Positions 48,622-60,541 of a stretch of DNA of 64,000 bases are shown piece by piece. A program made the translations under genes and the position numbers. The notes below the pieces were generated by a model. The model was not told the DNA's origin and made no database searches. It worked only from the letters and a program-made list of their open reading frames with translations. This DNA is from Acidobacteria bacterium Ga0074141 (GTDB lineage: Bacteria; Acidobacteriota; Blastocatellia; Pyrinomonadales; Pyrinomonadaceae). Position 1 is the first letter of the stretch. Each line of letters starts with the position of its first letter. The stretch lies in the NCBI GenBank assembly GCA_001464665.1, contig LNDP01000014.1:431001-495000 (forward strand), written 5' to 3'.

Positions 48622-49047
48622 CTACGAAGCCTTTGCGGCCTTCGATATGTTTTGGGCGACGTTGGCCGATTCGTTCTGCATCCGATCGATCCCGTCGGCA
48701 ACAGTTTCCTTCACGGTCGAAGCTACGTCCGAAACGACGTCGCTGCGGTTCGAAAGTTTCGAAGAAGCGTAATCGATCGCCGAGTCGGCTTTTTCCGATA
48801 CCAAGTGGAGCGCATTTGCTGACTTCTCCTTCAGTGCCTTCGCTCCTTCGAGCGTTGAGTCGTATCCCTTGCGGGTCACATCCGCGATGTCATGCCGGAA
48901 TTCGCTGCCGGATTTCGGTGCGAAGAGAAGGGCAAGTGCCGCCCCAATTCCGCCGCCGATCAAAAGATAACCGACCGTTTTGCTTATCGAGCCCTTGGCT
49001 TCCGAACTCGGCACATACCCCTGATCAAATTTATTTGTGTTATTCAT
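48622..49047 (-). CDS. YtxH domain-containing protein
   Basis: 141 residues with one N-terminal helix (TVGYLLIGGGIGAALALLFAPKSG), the YtxH signature, followed by a long amphipathic helical tail rich in Ala, Ser and Lys. Members are general-stress proteins of unknown detail. The frame and length agree; the antisense open frame (48489-49184) is a shadow. Confidence 0.85.
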   Translation of the reverse strand: MNNTNKFDQGYVPSSEAKGSISKTVGYLLIGGGIGAALALLFAPKSGSEFRHDIADVTRKGYDSTLEGAKALKEKSANALHLVSEKADSAIDYASSKLSNRSDVVSDVASTVKETVADGIDRMQNESANVAQNISKAAKAS

Positions 49048-49185
49048 TATTTCCTCAAAGTGTTAGCGATATTTCAGCCGCTGAAATAAAAAGACGCAGC
49101 GAATACGACATGGCTCATCGTGCCGATCATCAGCGGGGCTGCAATAGGCGTTTGACCACGCTTCCGAATCCGCTGCGTATGTAAA

Positions 49186-49329
49186 CTATGCTCCGCGTCG
49201 CTGGATAAGTTGCACCACTACCATGACCACCGCAACGACGAGAAGTAAGTGAACGATGTTGCCGAGGGCACCGAAACCAAATCCCAGAGCCCAAAGCACT
49301 AAAAGTATTATTACTATTGTCCAAAGCAT
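49186..49329 (-). CDS. Small lmo0937-type membrane protein
   Basis: 47 residues: MLWTIVIILLVLWALGFGFG, a second hydrophobic helix (VHLLLVVAVVMVVVQLI) and a basic end (QRRGA). This is the lmo0937-like small membrane protein family. AAAGGAG lies 9 bp upstream of the ATG, which decides the start over the longer open frame to 49407. It may be stress-induced like the YtxH neighbour. Confidence 0.85.
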   Translation of the reverse strand: MLWTIVIILLVLWALGFGFGALGNIVHLLLVVAVVMVVVQLIQRRGA

Positions 49330-49570
49330 TTTTGTATTCTCCTTTATCTGAATCGTGCAAGGATCAAGTTCGTCCGCGCTTGTCGCGTACTTCCTGGCCC
49401 GGTGCACTTCAATCGATGTACCTATCTAATCAGTTATTTGCGTCGGTGTATGTGCGTTTACACACAATGAGCTATGTTATGGCGATGAGAACGTGCGGTC
49501 GAAGTTCAGTTATTGTATCCTCTGAAGTTTGCAGTTGATACCAAACTTTAACTAGAGGAAACCGATAATA

Positions 49571-49987
49571 ATGAGCAATTTAACTTTTGGGATAATCAAG
49601 CCGGACGCAGTCCGGGCGGGCAATCAGGGCAAGATCGTCGACCGCATTTTGGCGGCCGGTTTTAAGATCCGCGGAATGAAGCTGATCCACCAGACACGGA
49701 AGCAGGCCGAGGGCTTTTACGCTGTCCACGCCGGCAAGGGCTTTTTCGACGAGCTTTGCGATTTTATGTCGAGCGGGCCGTGCGTTGTGCTGGCTCTTGA
49801 GAAAGAGAACGCCGTGCCGGCATGGCGTGAACTTATGGGCGCGACCAATCCGGCCGAAGCCGCCGAGGGAACGCTCCGTAAGGAATTCGCTTCGTCGATC
49901 GGCGAGAACGCCGTCCACGGCTCGGATTCGGACGAGAATGCCGCCATCGAGATCGCTTATTTCTTCAGCAAGCTCGAACTCGTCTAA
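49571..49987 (+). CDS. ndk: Nucleoside diphosphate kinase
   Basis: 138 residues, balances nucleotide triphosphate pools. [14 protein letters not shown] at the N terminus, the nucleotide-site [17 protein letters not shown] and the phosphohistidine in [12 protein letters not shown] are intact. An AGAGGAAA ribosome site precedes the ATG. Confidence 0.97.
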   Translation: MSNLTFGIIKPDAVRAGNQGKIVDRILAAGFKIRGMKLIHQTRKQAEGFYAVHAGKGFFDELCDFMSSGPCVVLALEKENAVPAWRELMGATNPAEAAEGTLRKEFASSIGENAVHGSDSDENAAIEIAYFFSKLELV

Positions 49988-50007
49988 TCTTAAAGGAAAA
50001 AACGCTT

Positions 50008-50046
50008 CCGGCCGGGCGTTTCGAGGCTCGGCCGGTTACGCTTTTT
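50008..50046 (+). terminator. Terminator of ndk
   Basis: Stem 50008-50014 with 50029-50035 (perfect 7 bp) inside a longer imperfect hairpin, then a T run at 50042-50046. Confidence 0.6.
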
Positions 50047-50104
50047 CGAGTTTTCTGCTATCCTAACGGCAATTTTTGTTTAGTTCGGCCTCAGGAAAAC
50101 GCTT

Positions 50105-51112
50105 ATGAAACAACACCCCTCGCCAAAGCCACCGGATTGTCCGACCGAGTTTGCAGAGAACCTCAATTTTTGCCAAACGTGCGGAGCCACGTTGATAGAT
50201 GCTCCGGCCGCCGAGGAACCGCTCGACCCGTTCAAGACGATGATCGGAAACCCTGCGGGTTTCGCCGCGGCCATCCCGAAGTCCGATCCGCCGCCGGCAA
50301 CGCCTCCACCGCCGGCGACCCCGGCGAAGCCCGATGACGTGCTCGACCTTCCGGAAGCCGACGATTCGCGTGCAACGCAAGTGGTTTCTGAAGAAGAAAT
50401 GCGGGCGGAACTAGCCGGCCTCGACCTCGGGCAGGCAACGGTCGTCGATATTCCGCCGGCACAGGCGAGCGAACCGCCGCCTCCGGCATTTATTGAACCG
50501 GAAAAGCCTGAGCCACCAGCGGCACCGGGCCACGACCTCGGCGGCGATCCGTTTATGCATACCACGCCGCCGATCCCATCACCGATGGGGCAGCCGCTAA
50601 ATATGCCAAAGCCGGAAGCGGAGATCAAGCCCGAGCCGACGCCTGTGCCGGCAATGCCGAACTTCGGTTCGCCCTTTGCTGAACCGCCAGCATCGGCAAA
50701 TCCATTTGAACAGGCCGCTTCGCCGTCATTTCCGGCAGAACCGGCGCCGATCTCAAACTTTGAACAACAGGAGACCTCAATGCAAGATCAACAGTTTGGA
50801 CAAGGCCCTGCAGGGGCAAATATGGGCGGTGCGGTCGGCGGACAGCAGAGCAAGACGCTCGCGGTCGTTTCGCTCGTTCTCGGAATTCTCGGTATGACGA
50901 TCTGCTGCGGCTCGCTGCTGCCGAGCCTCGCGGCAGTGATCACAGGCTTTATGGCCCGCGGCAAGGCGAGCAACGATCCAATGAACTACGGCGGAAGCGG
51001 ACTCGCGTTAGGCGGTCTCATCACTGGTGTTTTTGGGCTGCTCCTCAGCATTGGATATCTCATCTTCGTGTTCTTCCTCGGTGGAATGGAGATGATAATG
51101 AGAGGTATGTAG
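50105..51112 (+). CDS. Zinc-ribbon-like/Pro-rich/DUF4190 membrane protein
   Basis: 335 residues. A degenerate zinc-ribbon-like head (NLNFCQTCGATL; only part of the cysteine set remains), a long Pro/Ala/Glu-rich cytoplasmic linker (to about residue 235), then a DUF4190-type C-terminal domain with two membrane helices (TLAVVSLVLGILGMTICCGS and LALGGLITGVFGLLLSIGY). Function unknown. It precedes nuoI by 31 bp but the relation is unclear. Confidence 0.75.
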   Translation: MKQHPSPKPPDCPTEFAENLNFCQTCGATLIDAPAAEEPLDPFKTMIGNPAGFAAAIPKSDPPPATPPPPATPAKPDDVLDLPEADDSRATQVVSEEEMRAELAGLDLGQATVVDIPPAQASEPPPPAFIEPEKPEPPAAPGHDLGGDPFMHTTPPIPSPMGQPLNMPKPEAEIKPEPTPVPAMPNFGSPFAEPPASANPFEQAASPSFPAEPAPISNFEQQETSMQDQQFGQGPAGANMGGAVGGQQSKTLAVVSLVLGILGMTICCGSLLPSLAAVITGFMARGKASNDPMNYGGSGLALGGLITGVFGLLLSIGYLIFVFFLGGMEMIMRGM

Positions 51113-51143
51113 GTCTCTACTTCAAGGGGGAACGAATTTTCAA

Positions 51144-51665
51144 ATGTCTATCATTTCAGACGTGATTCAATCGACGACCGCCGTGCTTAAGGGAATGCGG
51201 CGGACCCTTTCGGAGATCCCGAGGGAAAAGTGGACCGTGCAATATCCGGACGAGCCGGTGACCGTTCAGCCGCGTTATCGCGGACAACATCTGCTGCACG
51301 TGGACGAGAATGGCAAAGAAAAGTGCGTTGCGTGCTATCTTTGCGCGGCGGCTTGCCCCTCGGATTGCATTTACATAGTGGCCGAAGACGACGCGAGGCC
51401 TTATGCCGACCGCGTCGGCCGCGATGAACGGTACGCGAAGGTCTATAATATAGATTACGGCCGCTGCATTTTCTGCGGCTTCTGTGTCGAGGCCTGCCCG
51501 AAAGATGCCATCACACATGGCTATAATTTTGAGATCTCGGTCTATAACCGGGCCGACCTTCTTAAAACAAAGGACGATCTGCTGATCACAAAGCAGAAGC
51601 AGTCAAAGAACTACCGCGTGGCGCTCTCGGGCGAGGACGTTGACTCGGAGTTCAAAGAAGTTTAG
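51144..51665 (+). CDS. nuoI: NADH-quinone oxidoreductase subunit I
   Basis: 173 residues carrying two [4Fe-4S] clusters, the electron path in the peripheral arm of complex I. Cluster motifs CVACYLCAAACPSDC and CIFCGFCVEACPKDA are complete. It stands alone without other nuo genes, which is unusual, and ends in a slightly longer tail than E. coli NuoI. Other subunits must be elsewhere. Confidence 0.93.
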   Translation: MSIISDVIQSTTAVLKGMRRTLSEIPREKWTVQYPDEPVTVQPRYRGQHLLHVDENGKEKCVACYLCAAACPSDCIYIVAEDDARPYADRVGRDERYAKVYNIDYGRCIFCGFCVEACPKDAITHGYNFEISVYNRADLLKTKDDLLITKQKQSKNYRVALSGEDVDSEFKEV

Positions 51666-51697
51666 GGCTGATGACGGCTTCACGCCCGGAAATGAAT

Positions 51698-51720
51698 GGG
51701 CCGGGAGCCGTTCCCGGCCC
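51698..51720 (+). terminator. Terminator of nuoI
   Basis: Perfect 9-bp G+C-rich stem (51698-51706 with 51712-51720) followed by GTTTCGCATTTT. Confidence 0.7.
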
Positions 51721-51746
51721 GTTTCGCATTTTAGAGCAAGGCCAGA

Positions 51747-52370
51747 ATGCCAATATCGCAGCTAAGAGACGAGCCGCCAACGATAAAGGGCAGGCACCAT
51801 GAAACAAGGGCCCGCGGGCTTCGGCATTTCGCTGGGCTAACCCGCGACGACCAACCGCTCGATCCTTTTGAACTGGCTAGATATGCGAATCTCTTGGTCG
51901 CGCCGTTCGAGGCCGTCGAGGGGTTAACTGCGGAGACACGCGAGCATCTGCTCGGGCCAGGAAGTGAAATGTGGTCCGGCGGAGCCGCGTCGATCGCGTT
52001 GCCGAATGGACAAAAGCTGATCATCCTCAACCCGAAGCACAGCACGCTCCGGCAGCGGGCGACGCTGATGGAAGAGATCAGCCACGTATTTCTCGGCCAT
52101 AAGCCAAGCCGGCTGGCCATCGAGCAAAAGGGTGCGGACGGCCAGACGCGAGCTCGCGATTATAACGCCGCCATCGAAGAAGAGGCGTACAGCACCGGGG
52201 CAGCAGCGCTCGTCCCATATGTCGGGCTGAAAGGATATGTCGAGCAAGGGAAGACGTCGGCGGAGATAGCAAAACATTATGGCGTAAGCCGGCCGTTGGT
52301 CGAATACCGGATCAAGGTCTCCCGGCTTTGGGACAGCTATAAGGAAAATATTTTCCGAAACTCCAAATAG
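51747..52370 (+). CDS. ImmA/IrrE-type metallopeptidase-like protein
   Basis: 207 residues. The fold of ImmA/IrrE peptidases is visible: PLDPFELARYANLLVAPF, IILNPKHSTLRQRATLM and the helix MEEISHVFLGH, followed by the distal glutamate in IEEEAYSTGAAALVP and a C-terminal helix-turn-helix-like segment (TSAEIAKHYGVSRPLVEYR). The usual HExxH is EExxH here (the first His is Glu), so activity is uncertain. It abuts the phosphatase gene (no gap), suggesting a two-gene unit. Confidence 0.82.
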   Translation: MPISQLRDEPPTIKGRHHETRARGLRHFAGLTRDDQPLDPFELARYANLLVAPFEAVEGLTAETREHLLGPGSEMWSGGAASIALPNGQKLIILNPKHSTLRQRATLMEEISHVFLGHKPSRLAIEQKGADGQTRARDYNAAIEEEAYSTGAAALVPYVGLKGYVEQGKTSAEIAKHYGVSRPLVEYRIKVSRLWDSYKENIFRNSK

Positions 52371-53660
52371 ATGGATCAAGAAACCGAAAAGCGTACTTCC
52401 AAGATCGCGGACCTTACGCTTGTAGATAAACTCCGGATGCTTTTGGACATCACGACCAAGATCAGCCGCTCGGCTGACCTTGAGGAGGTGCTCAACCTCG
52501 TGATGGACACGCTGTCATCGCTGCTAGAGTATGACGCGGCGGGGATCTATATAATCGAGCACACCGATAAGGACGGCAACCCTTATATCTTCAAATCCAA
52601 GGTCGTGAGAGGTTACGAGATAAGTTTTGAACTTATTGAACCGAAGCTCAGGTTGGGCGAGGGGTTCATTGGCCACGTTGCACAAACCGGAACGCCTATA
52701 ATCTCGCCTGATGTGACCAAAGACCCGCGGTACTTTGCCGCCCGTAAGCCGACACGTTCAGAGATGGTGGCCCCGATCATTTCGAACGATCGAGTCATCG
52801 GAGCATTTGACCTTGAAAGCGACGAACTCGATGCCTATAACGAGGACGATCTTTCGGTGCTGCAGCTTCTTGCCTCGCAGGTCGCGATCATCATCGAAAA
52901 GGCGAAGTTGCTCGAGCAAGCGATCGAGAAAAAGCGGATCGAAGCTCAGCTTGAGATCGCCCGGCAAGTGCAGCTTGAGCTTCTTCCCGACAATGACCCC
53001 GTTTTTGGGAATTTTGATATCTCGGCGTACGTTTTCCCGACCGAAGAGGTCTCGGGCGATTATTACGACTGGGTCAAGATCTTCGATTATCAGCTCGGGA
53101 TCGTCGTCGCGGATGCGGTCGGCAAGGGAATTCCGGCAGCTCTTTTGATGTCATTCTTGCGGGCTTCGCTAAGGGCCGGTGTCCAGGTCGGCTACGCTCC
53201 GCACATCGCAATGACAAAGGTCAACACGCTCCTTTGGGACTCGACCGAGGAACACCAGTTCATCACCGCGATCTACGGTATTCTCGATGGCACGAACCGG
53301 ACGTTCGTGTACTCGAACGCGGGACATAACCCGCCGATGCTGATCAAGCCGAATGGTGAATATCGCTTTGTAGAATACGGGGATATGCCGCTGGGCATGT
53401 TCAACGATGCTCGCTATCACCAGCATTTCATCCGGGTCGAGAAGGACCAAGTGTTGGTCATTTACACCGATGGGTTAACCGAAGCGGCTAATGCCGATGG
53501 CGAGGAGTTCGGCAATGTCCGATTCGCCGAAAGTGTGCTGGAGTGCATTCACTTACCGGCTAAGAAGATGATCGACCACGTCCGCAAGAGCGTCGCGGAG
53601 TTCACCGAGCGTAAGTTTCTCGATGATGACGGAACGCTTTTCATAATTAAATCGATATAA
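52371..53660 (+). CDS. GAF domain/SpoIIE-type PP2C phosphatase (RsbU-like)
   Basis: 429 residues. A GAF domain (about 40-180; SSLLEYDAAGIYIIEHTDK, VGHVAQTGTPIISPDV-like segment) senses an unknown ligand; a coiled linker (LLEQAIEKKRIEAQLEIARQ) leads to a SpoIIE catalytic domain with SGDYYDWVKI, VVADAVGKGIPAALLMS and IYTDGLTEAANADGEE. Such enzymes dephosphorylate anti-sigma antagonists. The ATG directly follows the preceding stop. Confidence 0.93.
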   Translation: MDQETEKRTSKIADLTLVDKLRMLLDITTKISRSADLEEVLNLVMDTLSSLLEYDAAGIYIIEHTDKDGNPYIFKSKVVRGYEISFELIEPKLRLGEGFIGHVAQTGTPIISPDVTKDPRYFAARKPTRSEMVAPIISNDRVIGAFDLESDELDAYNEDDLSVLQLLASQVAIIIEKAKLLEQAIEKKRIEAQLEIARQVQLELLPDNDPVFGNFDISAYVFPTEEVSGDYYDWVKIFDYQLGIVVADAVGKGIPAALLMSFLRASLRAGVQVGYAPHIAMTKVNTLLWDSTEEHQFITAIYGILDGTNRTFVYSNAGHNPPMLIKPNGEYRFVEYGDMPLGMFNDARYHQHFIRVEKDQVLVIYTDGLTEAANADGEEFGNVRFAESVLECIHLPAKKMIDHVRKSVAEFTERKFLDDDGTLFIIKSI

Positions 53661-53681
53661 AAAAAGAACCCCGAAGGGTTC
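53657..53681 (-). terminator. Terminator of the 53737 gene
   Basis: GAACCC-TTCG-GGGTTC stem-loop (53666-53681), read on the minus strand, followed by a run of seven T. Confidence 0.8.
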
Positions 53682-53736
53682 GAATGCTCGAAACTGGTCT
53701 TCCGGGTTCTTCAGTTGTTGGAACTTGTTGTTGCCG

Positions 53737-53994
53737 CTAATGGGCGAGGACCGAGGTATGTATCGAATCTCCGCCGGGGACAACGGGGGACGTGTAGTCA
53801 CCATAGTTAAGCTTGCCGCGTTTGCCTGAAAGTTCGTAAATGTCGAATCCAAATGCGTCGAGCACCTCGGTCAGATCGTTTACCCTCTCAAGAAAGATCG
53901 CCGGGCGATAGCCGAGTTCCTCGCGGATCTCAAGCAGGCGCTCGACCACTTCAAGCGGTGCGAAGCAAAGTGTTGGGTCTTTGATAGTGGCCAT
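53737..53994 (-). CDS. Small protein of unknown function
   Basis: 85 residues, MATIKDPTLCFAPLEVVERL at the N terminus, then a helical region (EELGYRPAIFLERVNDLTEV). AAGGAAA lies upstream of the ATG at 53994. No family recognised. Confidence 0.6.
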   Translation of the reverse strand: MATIKDPTLCFAPLEVVERLLEIREELGYRPAIFLERVNDLTEVLDAFGFDIYELSGKRGKLNYGDYTSPVVPGGDSIHTSVLAH

Positions 53995-54208
53995 TCGGTT
54001 TCCTTGGCGGTGCTTTCCGCCGAAATTAAGATTACGATGAGGGGCAAATGGTTGTTCGGGAAAAACTCCGGCAGACGGAGCCGACGGCGAATCCATCAGA
54101 TGAACGTAAAGAAATGTCACTTTTTGCGAAATTTATTGTCGAATGGCAAAAAAAATTGTATTCTGGTGCTATCTTTCCCCAATTCTATTGACGACGAGGC
54201 CGAAAACT

Positions 54209-55363
54209 ATGAAGAATCTCACGATATTGGCTGTTGCTTTATTAGCGATTTCCTCAGTTGCCGTTGCCCAAAGGGTGAATAGCCCGACTTCGGTCAGTGA
54301 TCGTTACATCATTTCGGCGAAAGCTGGCGGGGTAAATCTTGTCGAGGGGCAGGTTGAGGTTCTGAGAAAGGATGGCCGAAAGCATATCCTTTTAAAGGGC
54401 GATTCCGTTGAAATCGGGGACGAAGTGCTTACCGGGGCGAACGGACGTGCCGAGATCCTTCTAAATCCGGGCTCCTATGCCCGCGTCGGTGCAGATTCGT
54501 CATTTTCTTTTAAGACGACTTCGCTTGACGACCTTCAACTCGTCGTGGATCGCGGATCGGTAGTTTTTGAGGTTTTTGCGAGCAACGACTTCAAAGTCGT
54601 TGTTGAAACGCCTGAGACAAAGTTTCTGCTTGCCGACTCCGGAGTTTACCGCGTGAATGCGGATGATGTGAACAACTCGATAGTCGTAATGCGTGGCCGT
54701 GCGGAAATTCTCGGAATGGCCGATGGCCGAGTAAAAAGAGGTCGCGAGGCGTCGGTTGTTGAGGGGCAAGTAAATGTTGCGAAAGCTCAAAAGAAAGATC
54801 GCGACGAACTTGATGAGTGGAGCAGCGATCGTGCGAAACTGCTTGCACGTGCCAATTCGCGGCTCGACCGCCGGTCGCTATATGAACCGCTTATGAGTGC
54901 GTTTGGCGCTGGTGTCTGGTCGGTTCACCGGTCGCTAGGCGTCTGGGTCTTTAATCCGATCATCGGCGGCTATTGCTTTGTGCCTTTTGGCTATGGTTGG
55001 GGGTCGCCCTACGGTCATTTTTATGGCTCCGATTTCTGGAATATAGGTGTCCCGCGTTGCGTCTATTATGGAAGCTGCAGAGGGTATCCGAACACCGGCG
55101 GGCAGACGGGCGGAACGCCGTCAACCAATCAGCCGACAACTCCGACAACCCCGACGACTTCGACACCAGAACGAAGAGGGCCGGTCATGCCGCCTTTCCA
55201 ACAGATGCAGCGGCAAGAAGGACGCATTCCGGTTGAGACAACGATCGATCGCGGTCCAATTTTTCGGCCTTCAACGCCGGTCGTGATCTCGCCGCCGGTT
55301 GAACGCCGCGGTCCCGCGGCACCGCCGCTTGCAGGTGGTTCGTCAAAAGGCCGAGATAACTGA
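54209..55363 (+). CDS. FecR domain protein, exported
   Basis: 384 residues. A signal peptide (NLTILAVALLAISSVAVAQ) is followed by a FecR-type domain (about residues 45-190; VGDEVLTGANGRAEILLNPG-like stretch, FVVETPE-like VVVETPETKFLLADSG). The C-terminal part is a Tyr/Gly-rich then Pro/Thr-rich region containing an in-frame 9-bp DNA repeat (about 55133-55168). It is exported and could sense or bind the cell wall. The frame begins at 54143, but the ATG at 54209 opens the signal peptide. Confidence 0.82.
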   Translation: MKNLTILAVALLAISSVAVAQRVNSPTSVSDRYIISAKAGGVNLVEGQVEVLRKDGRKHILLKGDSVEIGDEVLTGANGRAEILLNPGSYARVGADSSFSFKTTSLDDLQLVVDRGSVVFEVFASNDFKVVVETPETKFLLADSGVYRVNADDVNNSIVVMRGRAEILGMADGRVKRGREASVVEGQVNVAKAQKKDRDELDEWSSDRAKLLARANSRLDRRSLYEPLMSAFGAGVWSVHRSLGVWVFNPIIGGYCFVPFGYGWGSPYGHFYGSDFWNIGVPRCVYYGSCRGYPNTGGQTGGTPSTNQPTTPTTPTTSTPERRGPVMPPFQQMQRQEGRIPVETTIDRGPIFRPSTPVVISPPVERRGPAAPPLAGGSSKGRDN

Positions 55364-55382
55364 TCGGTTACTTGGGATTGGG

Positions 55383-55413
55383 ATAAAGGCGAGTCCTTTC
55401 GGCTCGCCTTTAT
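55383..55413. terminator. Bidirectional terminator between convergent genes
   Basis: Perfect 11-bp stem (55383-55393 with 55403-55413) and T-rich flank serve the FecR gene and probably the CPBP gene. Confidence 0.85.
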
Positions 55414-55416
55414 TAT

Positions 55417-56241
55417 TTATGGGGTTGCGGTTTCGGCATAACGCCGAATGAGCGGCTCGGCAAGAAGTAGGGCGATCTGCGTCCCGTTGATCAGCGTATG
55501 GAGGATGAAAGCGGGAAGCAGGCTCCCCGTAACCGCCCTGAGGGCCGTGAGCATAAAGCTAAGAAGCGTGAGGAGAGCGATCTTGACCGGGTTCTCATAA
55601 TACTGCGGTACGTGGACAAGGGTGAAAAGAATGGTCGTTAGCGTGACCGCCAGCGGCATTCCCATTCGCTTGAGAAAGCCCGGGTACATAACGCCGCGGT
55701 AAACGACCTCCTCAACAAGCGGAGCACTGAACACCGCCAAAAAGCCCACAATGTAGAGTGCCGTTGTTGAACTCCTGATAATGCGGTCGAGGTCGTCCTC
55801 ACCGGGAGGAAAAAAGTTCACGAGCGTAAGTGCGGCGATGAAAAAGATCATCATCATCACGAAGTAGTGCCAGAACTTAACGCCGCCCGAGGTCCAACCG
55901 ATCGTGCTCCAAAATGGCTTTTGAAAAAAGGCTGTGATGACCAGCACGCACAATGCGAGAGTCAATAGATGCGCGGGCAACGTCGCCGAGACCTGGACAA
56001 TGATCGCGGTTGGGTTCGCTCGGGCAAACTCGACGAAGGCCACGTTGTCGGCAAATTCGAGGCCTGAAAAAGCCACGTATCCGCCGATAGCGATCGTTTG
56101 AGTTACAACAAGAAGAGCGATGCTGCCGATCCAGACGCCGAGCGCCGTGAGCACGCCCCAATGCGGCCGGTCGGGCAATGGTATCTGGGCGGCTCCGGCG
56201 TCCGAGTCGTTAAATTCTTCGGGTTGAAGGGGAATTTCCAC
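55417..56241 (-). CDS. CPBP family intramembrane metalloprotease
   Basis: 274 residues, about eight membrane helices. The CPBP motifs are visible: EEVVYRGVMYPGF (EExxxR) near residue 175, FTLVHVPQYY, and HTLINGTQIALLL near the C terminus. A cytoplasmic start with an acidic segment precedes the first helix. Role unknown; often in envelope protein processing. Confidence 0.88.
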   Translation of the reverse strand: MEIPLQPEEFNDSDAGAAQIPLPDRPHWGVLTALGVWIGSIALLVVTQTIAIGGYVAFSGLEFADNVAFVEFARANPTAIIVQVSATLPAHLLTLALCVLVITAFFQKPFWSTIGWTSGGVKFWHYFVMMMIFFIAALTLVNFFPPGEDDLDRIIRSSTTALYIVGFLAVFSAPLVEEVVYRGVMYPGFLKRMGMPLAVTLTTILFTLVHVPQYYENPVKIALLTLLSFMLTALRAVTGSLLPAFILHTLINGTQIALLLAEPLIRRYAETATP

Positions 56242-56329
56242 ATCCGAAGTTTAGCGAACCAAATGGCCGCTTCCAAATTGCACGAACGCACCTTGAATTT
56301 CAGGACCTTTCAATATAGTCTAAAAGCCC

Positions 56330-57148
56330 GTGGAGTCACACGGGGAAAACCCCAACCAAAATATCGTTGCGATCATACCGGCCAGGTATGCTTCTGCCCG
56401 TTTGCCGGGCAAGATGCTACTTCCGATCGCCGGGAAACCTCTGATCCTCCACACCGTGGATCGGGCCTGCGAAGCTGCGACCATCGGCCGCGTAATCGTA
56501 GCTACCGACGACGCCCGAATCTTCGATGTGGCAAGGGAAGCGGAGGTCGAGGTTGTGATGACCTCGCCCGACCATGCCTCGGGCAGCGACCGAATTGCCG
56601 AGGTGGCCGAGATGCTTCCTGTGGGTTCGATCGTCGTCAACGTTCAAGGCGATGAACCGGTGATTCCGGCGGCGACAATCGATGCGGCGGTTCGAGCTCT
56701 TATTGCCGATGCGGGCGCACAGATGGCGACGACGTTTGAACCGATCGACACCGCCGAAGAGGTTCTTGACCCGAATGTCGTGAAGATCGTAACCAGTCCA
56801 AACGGGCGGGCGATATATTTTTCGCGTTCACCGATACCGTTACCACGGGAAGCGGTGCAAAAATTCGGTTCGCTCGAGTCCGCACTAACCGCTGAACCGT
56901 TGCTGGTCGGTCAGTTCAAAAAACACACGGGCCTTTATGTTTACAGGCGAGAGTTTTTGGTGGAATTTACGCGGCTTGCACGAACGCCGATCGAAGAGAC
57001 AGAAATGCTCGAGCAGATGCGTGCCCTTGAAAACGGAGCGGTGATCGTTGCGGTCGAGGCCGCCGGCCGATCGATCGGCGTCGATACCGCCGCGGATCTT
57101 GAGCGAGTTCGCCAAATGCTCGGGGAGAAGGTAAGGGGCACAGTTTGA
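56330..57148 (+). CDS. kdsB: 3-deoxy-manno-octulosonate cytidylyltransferase
   Basis: Activates Kdo with CTP for lipopolysaccharide. 272 residues; NIVAIIPARYASARLPGKML, VNVQGDEPVIPAATIDA and NPNVVKI-like DPNVVKIV with VEAAGRSIGVDTAADLERV are family marks. GTG start. First gene of a Kdo/CTP cluster (kdsB, 57148 gene, pyrG, kdsA, 60072, 60542, kdsC). Confidence 0.95.
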   Translation: MESHGENPNQNIVAIIPARYASARLPGKMLLPIAGKPLILHTVDRACEAATIGRVIVATDDARIFDVAREAEVEVVMTSPDHASGSDRIAEVAEMLPVGSIVVNVQGDEPVIPAATIDAAVRALIADAGAQMATTFEPIDTAEEVLDPNVVKIVTSPNGRAIYFSRSPIPLPREAVQKFGSLESALTAEPLLVGQFKKHTGLYVYRREFLVEFTRLARTPIEETEMLEQMRALENGAVIVAVEAAGRSIGVDTAADLERVRQMLGEKVRGTV

Positions 57149-57414
57149 TGGGCGATTGGATCGGACTTGGATTTATTCTGCTTGTGATCGCCGGAGCCTA
57201 TCTCGGCCTTCGAACGCTTGCGAAGCCGGCAACGCGAACCGAAGAGGAATTCGAGCGGCGGGCAGCCGAGAGCACATCGGGAGTTGGAGCTTCGGTAAAT
57301 GCTCTTCAGGAGATCCTCGATCCGGGCTCGGCAAAGGCAAAACAGGTGGCAGTAGAGATGAAAGAGGGCCGATACCAGAAGACGAAGCAGGACGGAAAGG
57401 CTGAGGACGAATAG
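57148..57414 (+). CDS. Small single-helix membrane protein in the Kdo cluster
   Basis: 88 residues: a membrane helix (GLGFILLVIAGAYLGLRTL) and a charged cytoplasmic tail (EEEFERRAAES, REKQDGKAEDE-like end). Its ATG overlaps the kdsB stop by one base (TGATG), so translation is coupled. No family recognised. Confidence 0.7.
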   Translation: MGDWIGLGFILLVIAGAYLGLRTLAKPATRTEEEFERRAAESTSGVGASVNALQEILDPGSAKAKQVAVEMKEGRYQKTKQDGKAEDE

Positions 57415-59175
<1,761 letters not shown>

Positions 59176-59247
59176 ATTTGAGGGAGTATTATTGGCTACG
59201 GTATTTGGCTGTTCGGTTTCCTCTTGCTTTCTCTGGTATTTTCTTAG

Positions 59248-60533
<1,286 letters not shown>

Positions 60534-60541
60534 TATAGCGA

